NCBI GenBank assembly: GCA_937906945.1
Contig: CALCUE010000035.1
Location: 62,001 to 126,000, forward strand
From: an uncultured Clostridia bacterium
Lineage (GTDB): Bacteria > Bacillota > Clostridia > Oscillospirales > Ruminococcaceae
Length of the DNA stretch: 64,000 bases
Direction of reading: 5' to 3'
Shown: one piece after another, positions 25,629 to 34,160 of the stretch
Position numbering within the stretch: position 1 is the first letter of the stretch
How the letters are laid out: the number at the start of each line of letters is the position of its first letter
Translations under genes and position numbers: made by a program
Notes under the pieces: generated by a model
Told to the model about the DNA's origin: nothing
What the model saw: the letters and a program-made list of their open reading frames with translations, nothing else
Database searches by the model: none

Positions 25629-26507
25629 ATGATTCGCAGCATGACCGGTTACGGTGCCGCGGAAGAAATTCTCCACGGAAGAAGCATCCGTGTCGAGATC
25701 AAATCCGTCAACCACCGCTATTTTGAATACACCGCCCGTGTTCCCCGTTCCTGCGGTTTCCTGGAAGAACGGCTCAAGCGCCTTCTTTCCGGTGCCATCA
25801 GCCGCGGCAAAGTGGACGTCGGCGTATTGATCCAGACCGTCGAGGGTGTGGAGGAAGAGATCACCATCAACCGCGAAGTCGTCGCCAGCTACGTGAACGC
25901 TCTGCGCTCCGTCAAAGACGATTTTGGCCTTGCCGATGACCTCACCCTTTCCGCCATCTCCCGTTTCCCCGACGTTTTTACCGTAGTAAAAGCCGAGACC
26001 GACGAGGAGGAACTGGCCGCCGATGTCGACGCCGTCGCCCAAAAAGCCATCGAGGCTTTCGTCGCCATGCGGGAAGTGGAGGGCGCGAAAATGAAGGCCG
26101 ACGTTTTGGCTAAGGCCGATTTCATCGAGGAAAAGGTCGGTTTCGTTGAAAAACGCAGCCCCGATACTGTCAAAGAATATCGGGAGCGCCTTTACGCCAA
26201 AATGGCGGAAGTTCTGGAAAACACCCAGATCGACGACGCCCGTCTTGTGCAGGAAGCCGCTCTCTATGCCGACAAAGTCGCCGTGGATGAGGAAACTGTC
26301 CGCCTTCGCAGTCACCTTTCCCAGCTTCGCCAGATCGTTGAATTGGACGAACCGGTAGGCCGCAAGCTCGATTTCCTCATTCAGGAGGTCAACCGGGAGA
26401 CCAACACCATCGGAAGCAAATGCTCCGACGTCGCGATCGCCCAGGTCGTTGTCGATATCAAATCCGAGATCGAAAAGATTCGGGAGCAGATCCAGAACAT
26501 TGAATAA
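25629..26507 (+). CDS. yicC: YicC family endoribonuclease
   Basis: YicC/YloC proteins are endoribonucleases implicated in RNA turnover and stationary-phase regulation. The 292 residues begin MIRSMTGYG and include SVNHRYFEY and PRSCGFLEERLKRLLSGAISRGKVDV. They end in the conserved DUF1732 C-terminus (LDFLIQEVNRETNTIGSKCSD, then VVDIKSEIEKIREQIQN). It leads the operon yicC-remA-gmk-rpoZ-coaBC, an arrangement widespread in Firmicutes. AAGGAAG precedes the start. Confidence 0.95.
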   Translation: MIRSMTGYGAAEEILHGRSIRVEIKSVNHRYFEYTARVPRSCGFLEERLKRLLSGAISRGKVDVGVLIQTVEGVEEEITINREVVASYVNALRSVKDDFGLADDLTLSAISRFPDVFTVVKAETDEEELAADVDAVAQKAIEAFVAMREVEGAKMKADVLAKADFIEEKVGFVEKRSPDTVKEYRERLYAKMAEVLENTQIDDARLVQEAALYADKVAVDEETVRLRSHLSQLRQIVELDEPVGRKLDFLIQEVNRETNTIGSKCSDVAIAQVVVDIKSEIEKIREQIQNIE

Positions 26508-26519
26508 GAGGCGAACAAT

Positions 26520-26765
26520 TTGAAGCTTGTCAACATCGGTTTCGGAAACCTTGTCAACGCCCAGCGGGTCATCGCCGTCATCGCTCCGGATTCCGCTCCG
26601 GTCAAACGGATCATTCAGGACGCCCGTGACAAAGGAACGCTGATCGACGCCACCTTTGGCCGAAAGACCAAAACCGTTTTGGTCATGGATTCCGGCCACA
26701 TCGTCCTTTCCGGTATCCTTCTGGAAAGCGTCGGGACAAGACTTATCGCGGAGGAAGAAGAATGA
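26520..26765 (+). CDS. remA: RemA-like extracellular matrix regulator (DUF370)
   Basis: RemA is a small DNA-binding protein that activates biofilm matrix and osmoprotection genes in Bacillus and is present in most Clostridia next to gmk. The 81 residues match the family: KLVNIGFGNLVNAQRVIAVI, then PDSAPVKRIIQDARDKGTLID and the basic RKTKTVLVMDSGHIVLS. The start is a TTG 12 bp after the yicC stop, with AGAGGCG ahead. It overlaps gmk by 4 bp. Confidence 0.93.
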   Translation: MKLVNIGFGNLVNAQRVIAVIAPDSAPVKRIIQDARDKGTLIDATFGRKTKTVLVMDSGHIVLSGILLESVGTRLIAEEEE

Positions 26766-27388
26766 ATAACCGTGGTATTTTGCTGGTCGTTTCCGGTCCT
26801 TCCGGCGTCGGAAAAGGAACCATCATCAAAAAACTTTTCGAGCATAACCAAAATCTTTATTTTTCCGTTTCGGCAACGACAAGGGAACCCCGTCCCGGCG
26901 AAGTGAACGGCGTGGATTACCGTTTTATTTCCCAGGAACAGTTTGAAAACGACATTGCCAACGGCGAAATGCTGGAATATGCCCTTTTCAGCCGGAATTA
27001 TTACGGCACCCCCAAAAGTGCCGTGGAAGAACAGCTGGCCGCCGGTCACGACGTCGTTCTCGATATCGAGATCCAGGGCGCCCGCAACGTCAAACGGCTG
27101 ATGCCGGAAGCGGTCCTTGTCTATATTCTTCCGCCCCACATGGCTGAACTTCGGAAACGTCTGGTCGGACGCAACACCGAAAGCGAAGAGGTCATCAAGC
27201 TCCGTCTCGAAGCTGCCTATCGGGAGCTTCGGGAAGCGCCGGAGCTTTACGATTTCTTCGTTGTCAACGATGTCGTCGAACAGGCCGCCGCGAAAATCGA
27301 AAACATTTTAGAAGCCAAACGCTGTGGCAAATCCGCCATGGAAACGGCTTTACAACAAATTTTAGAGGAGGTAAACAGCCTTGCTTAA
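26762..27388 (+). CDS. gmk: Guanylate kinase
   Basis: Converts GMP plus ATP to GDP plus ADP, essential for GTP supply and (p)ppGpp balance. The 208 residues contain the P-loop SGPSGVGKGT (about residues 9-18), the GMP-binding signature SATTREPRPGEVNGVDYRFIS and the lid region. ATGA overlap with remA indicates translational coupling. The last codons overlap the start of rpoZ. Confidence 0.97.
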   Translation: MNNRGILLVVSGPSGVGKGTIIKKLFEHNQNLYFSVSATTREPRPGEVNGVDYRFISQEQFENDIANGEMLEYALFSRNYYGTPKSAVEEQLAAGHDVVLDIEIQGARNVKRLMPEAVLVYILPPHMAELRKRLVGRNTESEEVIKLRLEAAYRELREAPELYDFFVVNDVVEQAAAKIENILEAKRCGKSAMETALQQILEEVNSLA

Positions 27389-27587
27389 CCCGAAAGATTC
27401 CTACGAACTCAACCAGATCGCCAGCCCTTACGCCAACGTGATCGCCATCTCCAAACGTGCCCGCCAGATCAGCGAGGAAGCCATGGAAAACCATGAGATC
27501 ATGACCGACAAATCCCTCAAAGTCGCCATCGCCGAGTTTGTGGAGAACAAATATAAAGTCGATCCCATCGTCACCGAGGACGACTGA
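27381..27587 (+). CDS. rpoZ: RNA polymerase omega subunit
   Basis: Omega helps assemble RNA polymerase by latching the beta-prime C-terminus. The 68-residue protein has the Rpb6-like core: ELNQIASPYANVIAISKRARQISE, then a loop and SLKVAIAEFVENKYKV. It starts with TTG inside the last codons of gmk, preceded by AGAGGAGG, and so is coupled to gmk. The standard neighbourhood of rpoZ supports the call. Confidence 0.92.
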   Translation: MLNPKDSYELNQIASPYANVIAISKRARQISEEAMENHEIMTDKSLKVAIAEFVENKYKVDPIVTEDD

Positions 27588-27590
27588 GCT

Positions 27591-28781
27591 ATGGCCGAGC
27601 GCAAAAACCTGCTGATCGGCGTCTCCGGCGGGATCGCCGCCTATAAAGTCTGCGAAGTGGCCTCCTATTTCACCAAAAAGGGCGTCAACGTCAACATCGT
27701 GATGACCGAGCACGCCGCCCAGTTTGTCGGCCCGCTGACTTTCGAGGCGCTGACCAAAAATCCCTGCCTCACGTCCCTTTTTGACGGAAAATCCGCTGAT
27801 CCGGTGGCTCACGTGAATCTCGGACGCACGGCGGACGCCGTGCTCATCGCGCCGGCTACCGCCAACGTCATCGCCAAACTGGCAAGCGGCATCGCTGACG
27901 ACATGCTCACGTCCACCGTGCTCGCCGCTTCCTGTAAAAAGCTCATAGCGCCCGCCATGTTCACCGGCATGCTCGAAAACGTCGCCACCCAAAGAAACCT
28001 TAAACAGCTTCGGGAGGACGGTTTTTCGATCATCGAACCGGCCGAAGGCCGCCTTGCCTGCGGCGCTGTCGGTTCTGGACGGTTGGCCGAACCGGCGGAC
28101 TTGATCTCTGCCGTGGAGGAAGCTCTTTTCGGTAGCGACCGGTTAGCCAGAAAACGCGTACTTGTCACCGCCGGTCCGACGCAGGAAAGCCTCGATCCCG
28201 TGCGTTACCTCACCAACCGTTCCTCCGGAAAAATGGGCTACGCCATCGCCAAAATGGCGAAGGCCATGGGCGCCGAGGTGACGCTCGTCACCGGTAAAAC
28301 GGCTCTTCGGGCTCCCTATGGCGTTGAAACCGTCGCTGTCACTTCGGCGGAAGAAATGTACGAAGCCGTCACCTCCCGTCAAAAGGACGCCGACCTCATC
28401 GTCATGGCCGCCGCTGTCGCCGACTATACGCCGCGAACCGTCGCCGACCAGAAGATCAAAAAATCGGACGGGGAGCTTTCGCTGTCCCTTTGCCGGACCA
28501 AGGACATTCTGGCCACTCTCGGGGAAAGCAAACGCCCCGGGCAGGTGATCGTCGGTTTTTCCATGGAGACCGAAAACCTTCTGGAAAACAGCCGGAAGAA
28601 ACTGACGAAAAAGAACGCCGACATGATCGTCGCCAACTCCATCGCCGACGAAAACACCGGCTTCGCGGTGGATACCAACGCCGCCGTTCTCATCACCAAA
28701 AACGGTGAAACGGAAAGCGGTCTTCTTTCTAAAGAGGACCTTGCCGCTCTCCTTTTGGAAAAAGCCGCCGAATTATTCTGA
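27591..28781 (+). CDS. coaBC: Bifunctional PPC decarboxylase / PPC synthase
   Basis: Coenzyme A biosynthesis: CoaB joins cysteine to 4'-phosphopantothenate and CoaC decarboxylates the product using FMN. The 396 residues split into the N-terminal flavoprotein half, with GVSGGIAAYK, HVNLGRTADAVLIAPATAN, the active ASCKK segment and PAEGRLACG, and the C-terminal synthase half, with VTAGPTQESLDPVRYLTNRSSGKMGYA and KIKKSDGEL. It lies 3 bp after rpoZ and ends the operon at a strong terminator. Confidence 0.96.
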   Translation: MAERKNLLIGVSGGIAAYKVCEVASYFTKKGVNVNIVMTEHAAQFVGPLTFEALTKNPCLTSLFDGKSADPVAHVNLGRTADAVLIAPATANVIAKLASGIADDMLTSTVLAASCKKLIAPAMFTGMLENVATQRNLKQLREDGFSIIEPAEGRLACGAVGSGRLAEPADLISAVEEALFGSDRLARKRVLVTAGPTQESLDPVRYLTNRSSGKMGYAIAKMAKAMGAEVTLVTGKTALRAPYGVETVAVTSAEEMYEAVTSRQKDADLIVMAAAVADYTPRTVADQKIKKSDGELSLSLCRTKDILATLGESKRPGQVIVGFSMETENLLENSRKKLTKKNADMIVANSIADENTGFAVDTNAAVLITKNGETESGLLSKEDLAALLLEKAAELF

Positions 28782-28786
28782 AAAAG

Positions 28787-28815
28787 AAAAGCCGCCGGAA
28801 GTTCCGGCGGCTTTT
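28787..28815 (+). terminator. Terminator of the coaBC operon
   Basis: AAGCCGCCGGAA/TTCCGGCGGCTT near-perfect palindrome followed by T5. Confidence 0.9.
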
Positions 28816-28828
28816 TCACACAAAAAAA

Positions 28829-28856
28829 AGAAGCCCGCTTCGGCGGGCTTCTTTTT
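28829..28856 (-). terminator. Terminator of metNIQ
   Basis: AAGAAGCCCGC/GCGGGCTTCTT with a TTCG loop, A8 on the left; stops minus-strand transcription after metQ. Confidence 0.9.
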
Positions 28857-28870
28857 TATGTGGTTTTCAA

Positions 28871-29671
28871 TCAGAACATCGGAACAACGGCGACACCGTA
28901 GTTCTCTTCGATGAAAGCGCGGACCTCTTCGGACTGAACGGCTTCGACAAGAGCGACGATCTTTTCGTCTTTCTCGTGGCCTTCTTTGACGGCGATAAGG
29001 TTGGCGTAGGTCAGAGCGGCGTCGGACTCTTTGTCCTCAGCGGCAAGGATCTGATCGTCGATGCCGGCGCCAATGGCGTAGTTACCGTTGATGATACCGA
29101 AATCGAAGTCAGGAAGAAGCTGCGGGATCTGTTCGGCGGCTACTTCGGAGATCACAAGGTTCTTCGGGTTGTCTTTGATGTCGAGAACGGTAACTTCAAA
29201 GCCTTTGGAATCGTCCACGGTGATGTAGCCGAGATCCTGAAGGAGATAAAGGGCACGGGCTTCGTTGGAACCGTCGTTCGGGATGGCGATGGAGGTGCCA
29301 TCGGTGATCTGGTCAAGGGTCTGGAGTTTGCCGGGATAGAAGCCGAGGGGCTCATAGTGAATCAGACCGGCGGAAACAAGTTTGGTGCCGTTGTTCTCAT
29401 TGTAGTTGGTGAGGTACGGCTGATGCTGGAAGAAGTTGGCGTCAATTTCGCCGGAGTTCAGAGCTTCGTTCGGAAGAACGTAGTCGGTGAATTCCACGAT
29501 CTCAAGGGTATATCCTTTTTCGGCAAGGATGCCTTTGGCAACTTCAAGGATCTCTGCGTGCGGAGCCGGGGTGGCGCCGACTTTGATGGTTTTATCATCG
29601 CTGCCGGAAGAGCAGGCGGCAAAGCTGAGTACAAGAATCAGAGCAAGTACGAGAGCAAGCAGTTTTTTCAT
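28871..29671 (-). CDS. metQ: Methionine ABC transporter substrate-binding lipoprotein
   Basis: NlpA/MetQ family lipoprotein that captures methionine outside the membrane for MetNI. The 266 residues open with a lipoprotein signal ending LSFAAC (lipidated cysteine), followed by a Ser/Asp linker. The mature part shows VGATPAPHAEILE, LEIVEFTDYVLPNEALNSGEIDANFFQHQPYL and the family's GIINGNYA ligand region. AAAGGAGA sets the start. Last gene of the T-box-controlled metNIQ operon. Confidence 0.95.
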   Translation of the reverse strand: MKKLLALVLALILVLSFAACSSGSDDKTIKVGATPAPHAEILEVAKGILAEKGYTLEIVEFTDYVLPNEALNSGEIDANFFQHQPYLTNYNENNGTKLVSAGLIHYEPLGFYPGKLQTLDQITDGTSIAIPNDGSNEARALYLLQDLGYITVDDSKGFEVTVLDIKDNPKNLVISEVAAEQIPQLLPDFDFGIINGNYAIGAGIDDQILAAEDKESDAALTYANLIAVKEGHEKDEKIVALVEAVQSEEVRAFIEENYGVAVVPMF

Positions 29672-29696
29672 GGTTTTTTCTCCTTTATAAAATAAA

Positions 29697-30365
29697 TTAT
29701 CGGTTTCTTTTGTCGATTTTCTTTGCGGCAAAGTTGAAGCCCATCTGAATGAGCTGAACGATCACAATGATCAGAACAATGGTGATCAGCATGACCTCGG
29801 TTTCGTAACGGTGGAAGCCGTAACGAATGGCGATATCTCCAAGACCGCCGGAACCGAAGGCGCCGGCCATGGCCGAATATCCGATAAGAGTGATGGTCGT
29901 GATGGAAAAGCCCCGGATCAAAGAAGGAATGGATTCCGGAAGAAGCACTTTCCAGGCGATCTGAGCGTTGGTAGCGCCCATGGTTTTAGCGGCCTCGATC
30001 ACGCCGGGATCCAGTTCCGCCAGCGAGCTTTCCACCATGCGGGCCACAAAAGGAGCGGCGGCGATGGTCAGCGGAACAATGGCGGCGGTGGAACCAATGG
30101 CCGTTCCGACAACGAAACGGGTGAACGGAATGAGCGCGACCATCAGAATGATGAACGGAAGGGAACGACCGATGTTGATGATCGTCCCGAGGATCTGGTT
30201 GACGGCTTTATTCGGGGCGATGCCCTTTTTATCGGTGATGACCATGATAACGCCCAGCGGAAGACCGAGAACGTAAGCGGCGATCGTGGAAGCGAAAGTC
30301 ATGTAAAGCGTTTCCAGCGTCCCTTGAATTAAAAGGTCCTTATACTGCATAAGAAATTCCGTCAT
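29697..30365 (-). CDS. metI: Methionine ABC transporter permease
   Basis: Integral membrane subunit of the MetNIQ importer, 222 residues with five to six helices. The opening TLETLYMTFASTIAAYVLGLPLG and the EAA loop (VESSLAELDPGVIEAAKTMGATNAQIAWKVLLPE) are typical of D-methionine/methionine permeases. Its start overlaps the metN stop by 4 bp. Confidence 0.95.
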   Translation of the reverse strand: MTEFLMQYKDLLIQGTLETLYMTFASTIAAYVLGLPLGVIMVITDKKGIAPNKAVNQILGTIINIGRSLPFIILMVALIPFTRFVVGTAIGSTAAIVPLTIAAAPFVARMVESSLAELDPGVIEAAKTMGATNAQIAWKVLLPESIPSLIRGFSITTITLIGYSAMAGAFGSGGLGDIAIRYGFHRYETEVMLITIVLIIVIVQLIQMGFNFAAKKIDKRNR

Positions 30366-31120
30366 CGGGCATCACCTCCTTCTTCGTTACCGGTGATTCC
30401 GAGCAGGAGCTTCGTGGCGGTGTGCTGCGGGTTGGCAAAGACCTTTTCGGTCTCGCCGCCTTCGACCAGTTCTCCTTCGTTGATCACGGCCACGTGACGG
30501 CAGATGGCTTTGACAACGCCGATCTCATGGGTGATGATGAATACGGTAACACCGAGTTTTTCATTGATATCCTTCAAAAGCTTCAAAATGGCTTTTGTTG
30601 TCAAAGAATCAAGTGCGGAGGTCGGTTCGTCGCAAAGAAGAATGGAAGGATTGTTGGCCAAAGCACGGGCAATCGCCACTCTCTGCATCTGGCCGCCGGA
30701 AAGCTGGCTCGGATAAACGCCCGCTTTGTCTTCCAGTCCGACGATCTTCAAAAGTTCATCGACGCGGCTATTGATCTCGTCTTTTTTCTTTCCGTCCAGT
30801 TCCAACGGGAACGCGACGTTTTCGCGAACGGTGCGCTGCATCAGAAGGTGATAACCCTGGAAAATGACGCCGACGCGTTTGCGAAGCTTCAGCTTTTCGT
30901 TGCCGGAAAGCTTGGTGATGTCTTTTCCTTCGATATAAATGGAGCCGCTGGTCGGTGTTTCAAGTTGAGCGATGCAGCGGAGAAGCGTCGATTTTCCGGC
31001 GCCGGACATTCCGATAACGCCGAAGATATCGCCGGCCTCCACGTGGGCGTTGACACATTTCAAAGCCCTGACTTCAATGGATGTTTTGAATGTTTTGGAT
31101 AGGTTCTCAATACGGATCAA
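30362..31120 (-). CDS. metN: Methionine ABC transporter ATP-binding protein
   Basis: ATPase of the methionine importer. The 252 residues carry Walker A GMSGAGKST, Q-loop IFQGYHLL, signature LSGGQMQRVAIARAL, Walker B ILLCDEPTSALD and the switch histidine ITHEIGVV. MetN proteins often end in a regulatory NIL/C2 domain of about 80 residues. This one stops right after the ATPase core (GNEEGGDAR), so substrate trans-inhibition may be absent. The TTG start 10 bp after GAGGA is chosen; ATG further upstream would lie inside the terminator. Controlled by the methionine T-box. Confidence 0.93.
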   Translation of the reverse strand: MIRIENLSKTFKTSIEVRALKCVNAHVEAGDIFGVIGMSGAGKSTLLRCIAQLETPTSGSIYIEGKDITKLSGNEKLKLRKRVGVIFQGYHLLMQRTVRENVAFPLELDGKKKDEINSRVDELLKIVGLEDKAGVYPSQLSGGQMQRVAIARALANNPSILLCDEPTSALDSLTTKAILKLLKDINEKLGVTVFIITHEIGVVKAICRHVAVINEGELVEGGETEKVFANPQHTATKLLLGITGNEEGGDAR

Positions 31121-31148
31121 TTTTTCTTTTCCTCGTTTCCGGAGCAAT

Positions 31149-31430
31149 AAAAAAGCTCCCGTCCTTATAAAAGGACGGGAGCCGTAAAGCTCACGTGTTA
31201 CCACCTTTTTTTATCTTTGCGTCACCGCAAAGACCTCTGTGGGTACGATCATACCCCGCCGCTATAACGGGCAGTCCCGTCGCAGCCTAACCGCCAGGCG
31301 GCTCGGTGCGCAACTCCAAGGCCATCTTCAGCACGTTCCGTTCGTTTCCCTTTCAGCAACTGGGAAATCTCTGTGACCGCGTCCGGTGCTTACTCTTCTC
31401 TTCATCGTCTTTCGATTATTCGGTTTCGAT
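31149..31430 (-). promoter_or_regulatory. Methionine T-box leader of metNIQ
   Basis: On the minus strand the conserved AGGTGGTAACACG (31194-31206) is followed by a terminator with 13-bp GGCTCCCGTCCTT-type stem and T6 (31150-31183). The upstream stem I region carries CACAGAGA and a GCAC/GTGC helix with AUG (31323-31325) at the specifier position. Uncharged tRNA-Met would therefore allow transcription of the importer. Confidence 0.9.
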
Positions 31431-31436
31431 AAGTGG

Positions 31437-31465
31437 ATTATATACCTCCCTTTTTCGTTTGTCAA
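31437..31465 (-). promoter_or_regulatory. Consensus promoter of metNIQ
   Basis: TTGACA and TATAAT at exactly 17 bp on the minus strand, directly ahead of the T-box leader. Confidence 0.9.
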
Positions 31466-31524
31466 CGGTTTTTTTGAATTTTTATCGAATATTTATGATT
31501 TTATTCCGATAAAATATTCTTTTT

Positions 31525-33831
31525 TCAGTCCACGGAAAAGATTTTCATGACCAGCGCCGTCACGTCATCGGAATGACCGTCGCACCGCCGTTCCTTCGCC
31601 GTCGCCACCAGGGACGAGGCAATTTCCTGTGCCGGTTTCTCCGAAAGACACCGAAGCTCCGAAAGCACCCAGTCCTCCCCGGATGCTGTCACCCCGTCGG
31701 TCACCAGAACGACAATATCCCCACCGGAAAGAACCATGGCGGTTTCCTCATAGTCGCCACCGGAAAGGATCCCCGTCGGAAGCGAAATCGTCTCCACCTT
31801 GGCGGTCTTTCCTTTCCGCAGAACGTAGGAAGGCGCCGCCCCGGCTTTATAAAAACAGGCCTGTCCCGAATAGAGATTCAGCGACACCACGTCCAAAGTG
31901 GCCAGCGACTCTTCTTCCGACTTGAGAAGCAGGGCCGAATTGACCAGGCGGATGGCGGAACCGAAGCGAAATCCGCCCCGCACCATCCGTGCCGTCAGCC
32001 CGCAAGCCACCGTTGAATCGAGCGCCGCTCCTTCCCCGCTTCCCATTCCGTCGCTTAAAATCATGTGCGCGCAGGAATAGGCGTCCACAAAGGTCTCGGC
32101 GTTGTCGCCGCAAAAAGTTTCCCCGTCGGCGTGGCTGTTGGCTTCGCCGAATTCCACCCGAAGGAACGGTTTTTCACAGAAGATGAGCCGCCGCGCGTTT
32201 TCCGAATCCCGGTGGGTCGGAAGCGCCATATCACAGCCGCAGGCGTCGGAAATCTCCTCCGTCAGCGCCGTCATATCAGCGTTCTTCAACCGTTCACCGG
32301 AAGCGCTCACCTCCACGTTTAGACAACCGTCCGTTGTGTAATAGCAGGTGGAGGCGAAAAGCGGGATGTTCTTCTCCTCAAAAAGATGGCGCACCGCCTG
32401 GGAAAGTTTTTTGTCCGTACTCTTTATGGAGGCCGTCTCCGCCGCCAGATCCCGCAAAAGAAGCGCCAATCCATCGAATTGGTCCGTAACGACGGAACGA
32501 ACCCGCCGTACCCGGCGCTCGGCGGCGTTTTTTCGGCTCGCTTCCTGCCAACGTTCAAAAATATCCGCCGCCAAGGCTTCGCTTTTGGGGCAGATCGCCG
32601 TAAAATCCTCCGGAAAAGCCGTCCGTTTTCCCTTTTGCGCCGCCTGCCCCAGTTTTGTCAAGGCGTTTTTCGTTTCCGTCCGTTTTTCTTTCCAACAAGT
32701 CCCGTTTTTCGGACAGCAGACGCAGAATTTTTCGGCGGAGGCGTTGAGCACCGTTCCCATGTCGATCAATCCCTCCGCCGCCATCGAATCCGAAACCTTT
32801 CTTGTGGCGGCGGCCATATCATTCAAACCGGCGGCCGCCTGCCCCATTTTCGCCAATACAAGGTCCCTCACCGTCGCCGAATCGGTGGGACTTTCGTCCA
32901 CGATCCCAAAGCGGGAGAAAAAACTGCCGGCCCGTTCCGGAAGCAGTAAAAAAGCCGCCGACGCGATCACCGATTCATAAAGCGGCGAAAAATCCGGATA
33001 GGCCCGCTTTTCCAATAGGCAGAAAATCAGCCTCGCTGTTAGAAACGCTCCTACTGTCCCCAGCTTTCCGAAAACGGAAAAAATGCCGGCCACAAGGCCA
33101 CCCAGAGCGTATCCCGAAAGGGTCAGTCCTTCCAGTCCTTTGGTCAGCGTCACCGCTGTTCCCGTCGCGATCCCGGAAACGGCGCCGCCGCTTTCCTTCC
33201 CGTACCGGGCGGCAAAAAGGACCACAAAAGCCGCCAGAATCCCTCCGAGGCTCAGTTTCCCGAAAGTCACGGTGGAAAGGGACGCGGCGGCGATCGCCGC
33301 CGTCATAATGGCGGAAGCCCGATCCGCCGCCGGCCAGACCGCCGGATTTTTTCCGTGCTCAAGCGCCGTTCCCGTGCGCCGGAAAAAATAGGCGGAACCG
33401 CCGCAGAGCACCGTTTCCGTTAGCGCCATAAGGCCCGTATAGCCCGAAATGACCGTCAGCGCCGCGTAGCCGAAGGAAGCGAAAGCCATGCCGCCTCCGG
33501 CGATGAGCACCGTCGTCAAAAGGCCTTCCGTGAACCTTTCCAACACCAGTTTCATCCCAAACACCACGAGCACAGCGGCGACATAGCGCATATTGTTGAT
33601 CGTTCCCACCGACAAAGCGTAGCCGAAAACCGCTCCCACCGCCGCCGAAAGACTGTTTTTTCGTCCGGAAGCGGCTGTCGCCGCCACGCCGAAGGGCGCC
33701 AGTTCCCCGAAAAGCACCGCCTTGGAGGCGGCGAACGAAAGCGCCGCCCAAAGCGCCATGGCGATCCATTCGGTCCCCTTTTCCCTGAATTTTGCTTTTC
33801 CTTCCTTTTCTTTCGCCAAAAGACCCGTCAT
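31525..33831 (-). CDS. spoIIE: Stage II sporulation protein E (PP2C phosphatase)
   Basis: SpoIIE dephosphorylates SpoIIAA to free sigma-F in the forespore and also interacts with the division ring. The 768-residue protein has an N-terminal region with about ten transmembrane helices (residues 20-300), a central regulatory region with cysteines (CVCCPKNGTCW), and a C-terminal PP2C-type phosphatase. The phosphatase has FCGDNAETF, AHMILSDGMGSGEGAALDS, and GGDIVVLVTDGV and HSDDVTALVMKI for metal binding. AAGGAG sets the start. Its presence marks a sporulating lineage. Confidence 0.95.
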   Translation of the reverse strand: MTGLLAKEKEGKAKFREKGTEWIAMALWAALSFAASKAVLFGELAPFGVAATAASGRKNSLSAAVGAVFGYALSVGTINNMRYVAAVLVVFGMKLVLERFTEGLLTTVLIAGGGMAFASFGYAALTVISGYTGLMALTETVLCGGSAYFFRRTGTALEHGKNPAVWPAADRASAIMTAAIAAASLSTVTFGKLSLGGILAAFVVLFAARYGKESGGAVSGIATGTAVTLTKGLEGLTLSGYALGGLVAGIFSVFGKLGTVGAFLTARLIFCLLEKRAYPDFSPLYESVIASAAFLLLPERAGSFFSRFGIVDESPTDSATVRDLVLAKMGQAAAGLNDMAAATRKVSDSMAAEGLIDMGTVLNASAEKFCVCCPKNGTCWKEKRTETKNALTKLGQAAQKGKRTAFPEDFTAICPKSEALAADIFERWQEASRKNAAERRVRRVRSVVTDQFDGLALLLRDLAAETASIKSTDKKLSQAVRHLFEEKNIPLFASTCYYTTDGCLNVEVSASGERLKNADMTALTEEISDACGCDMALPTHRDSENARRLIFCEKPFLRVEFGEANSHADGETFCGDNAETFVDAYSCAHMILSDGMGSGEGAALDSTVACGLTARMVRGGFRFGSAIRLVNSALLLKSEEESLATLDVVSLNLYSGQACFYKAGAAPSYVLRKGKTAKVETISLPTGILSGGDYEETAMVLSGGDIVVLVTDGVTASGEDWVLSELRCLSEKPAQEIASSLVATAKERRCDGHSDDVTALVMKIFSVD

Positions 33832-33876
33832 TCTGGCTCACTCCTTGTTTTCAGATTTTCCCCTATTCTCCCAGTA

Positions 33877-33905
33877 TAGATAATGTAAATGGAAAATTCT
33901 GTCAA
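33877..33905 (-). promoter_or_regulatory. Possible promoter of spoIIE
   Basis: TTGACA and TATCTA at 17 bp on the minus strand, 46 bp ahead of the start. A sporulation sigma site was not evident. Confidence 0.5.
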
Positions 33906-33920
33906 AGAAGCGATCGCCAT

Positions 33921-33947
33921 AAAAAAACAGGGAGCCTTTCGGCTCCC
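33921..33947 (-). terminator. Terminator after small membrane protein gene
   Basis: GGGAGCC/GGCTCCC with a TTTC loop, then T7 on the minus strand. Confidence 0.85.
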
Positions 33948-33958
33948 CGCTCTTTCTT

Positions 33959-34150
33959 TTATCGTTTCATTTTTCTCGCGGTGGTAAACATCAGCACCGC
34001 CACCGCCACAAGGCTGACAACGCCGACGATCCGAACGACCCCGTCCGGCAAAGTCGCGTCAAAAAGGCGGGGCACGGTGAGGATCAGCCCGCAAAGACCG
34101 CAGGCCAGAAGGCTGATCGTCCAGATCTTTTGATTGGTTTCCTTTTTCAT
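33959..34150 (-). CDS. Small two-helix membrane protein
   Basis: This 63-residue protein is unrecognised: a basic start (MKKETNQK), one hydrophobic helix (IWTISLLACGLCGLILTV), a short loop (PRLFDATLPDGV) and a second helix (VRIVGVVSLVAVAVLMF) ending in ARKMKR. The second of two adjacent ATGs is best placed, 5 bp from AAAGGAG. It lies 10 bp downstream of the amidohydrolase, so the two are probably co-transcribed. Function unknown. Confidence 0.65.
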   Translation of the reverse strand: MKKETNQKIWTISLLACGLCGLILTVPRLFDATLPDGVVRIVGVVSLVAVAVLMFTTARKMKR

Positions 34151-34160
34151 CATAGCTCCT

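Noticed and set aside
31149..31430. SAM (S-box) riboswitch in front of metNIQ
   Set aside because: The leader carries the GGTGGTAACACG T-box and tRNA-like specifier layout rather than the S-box core.
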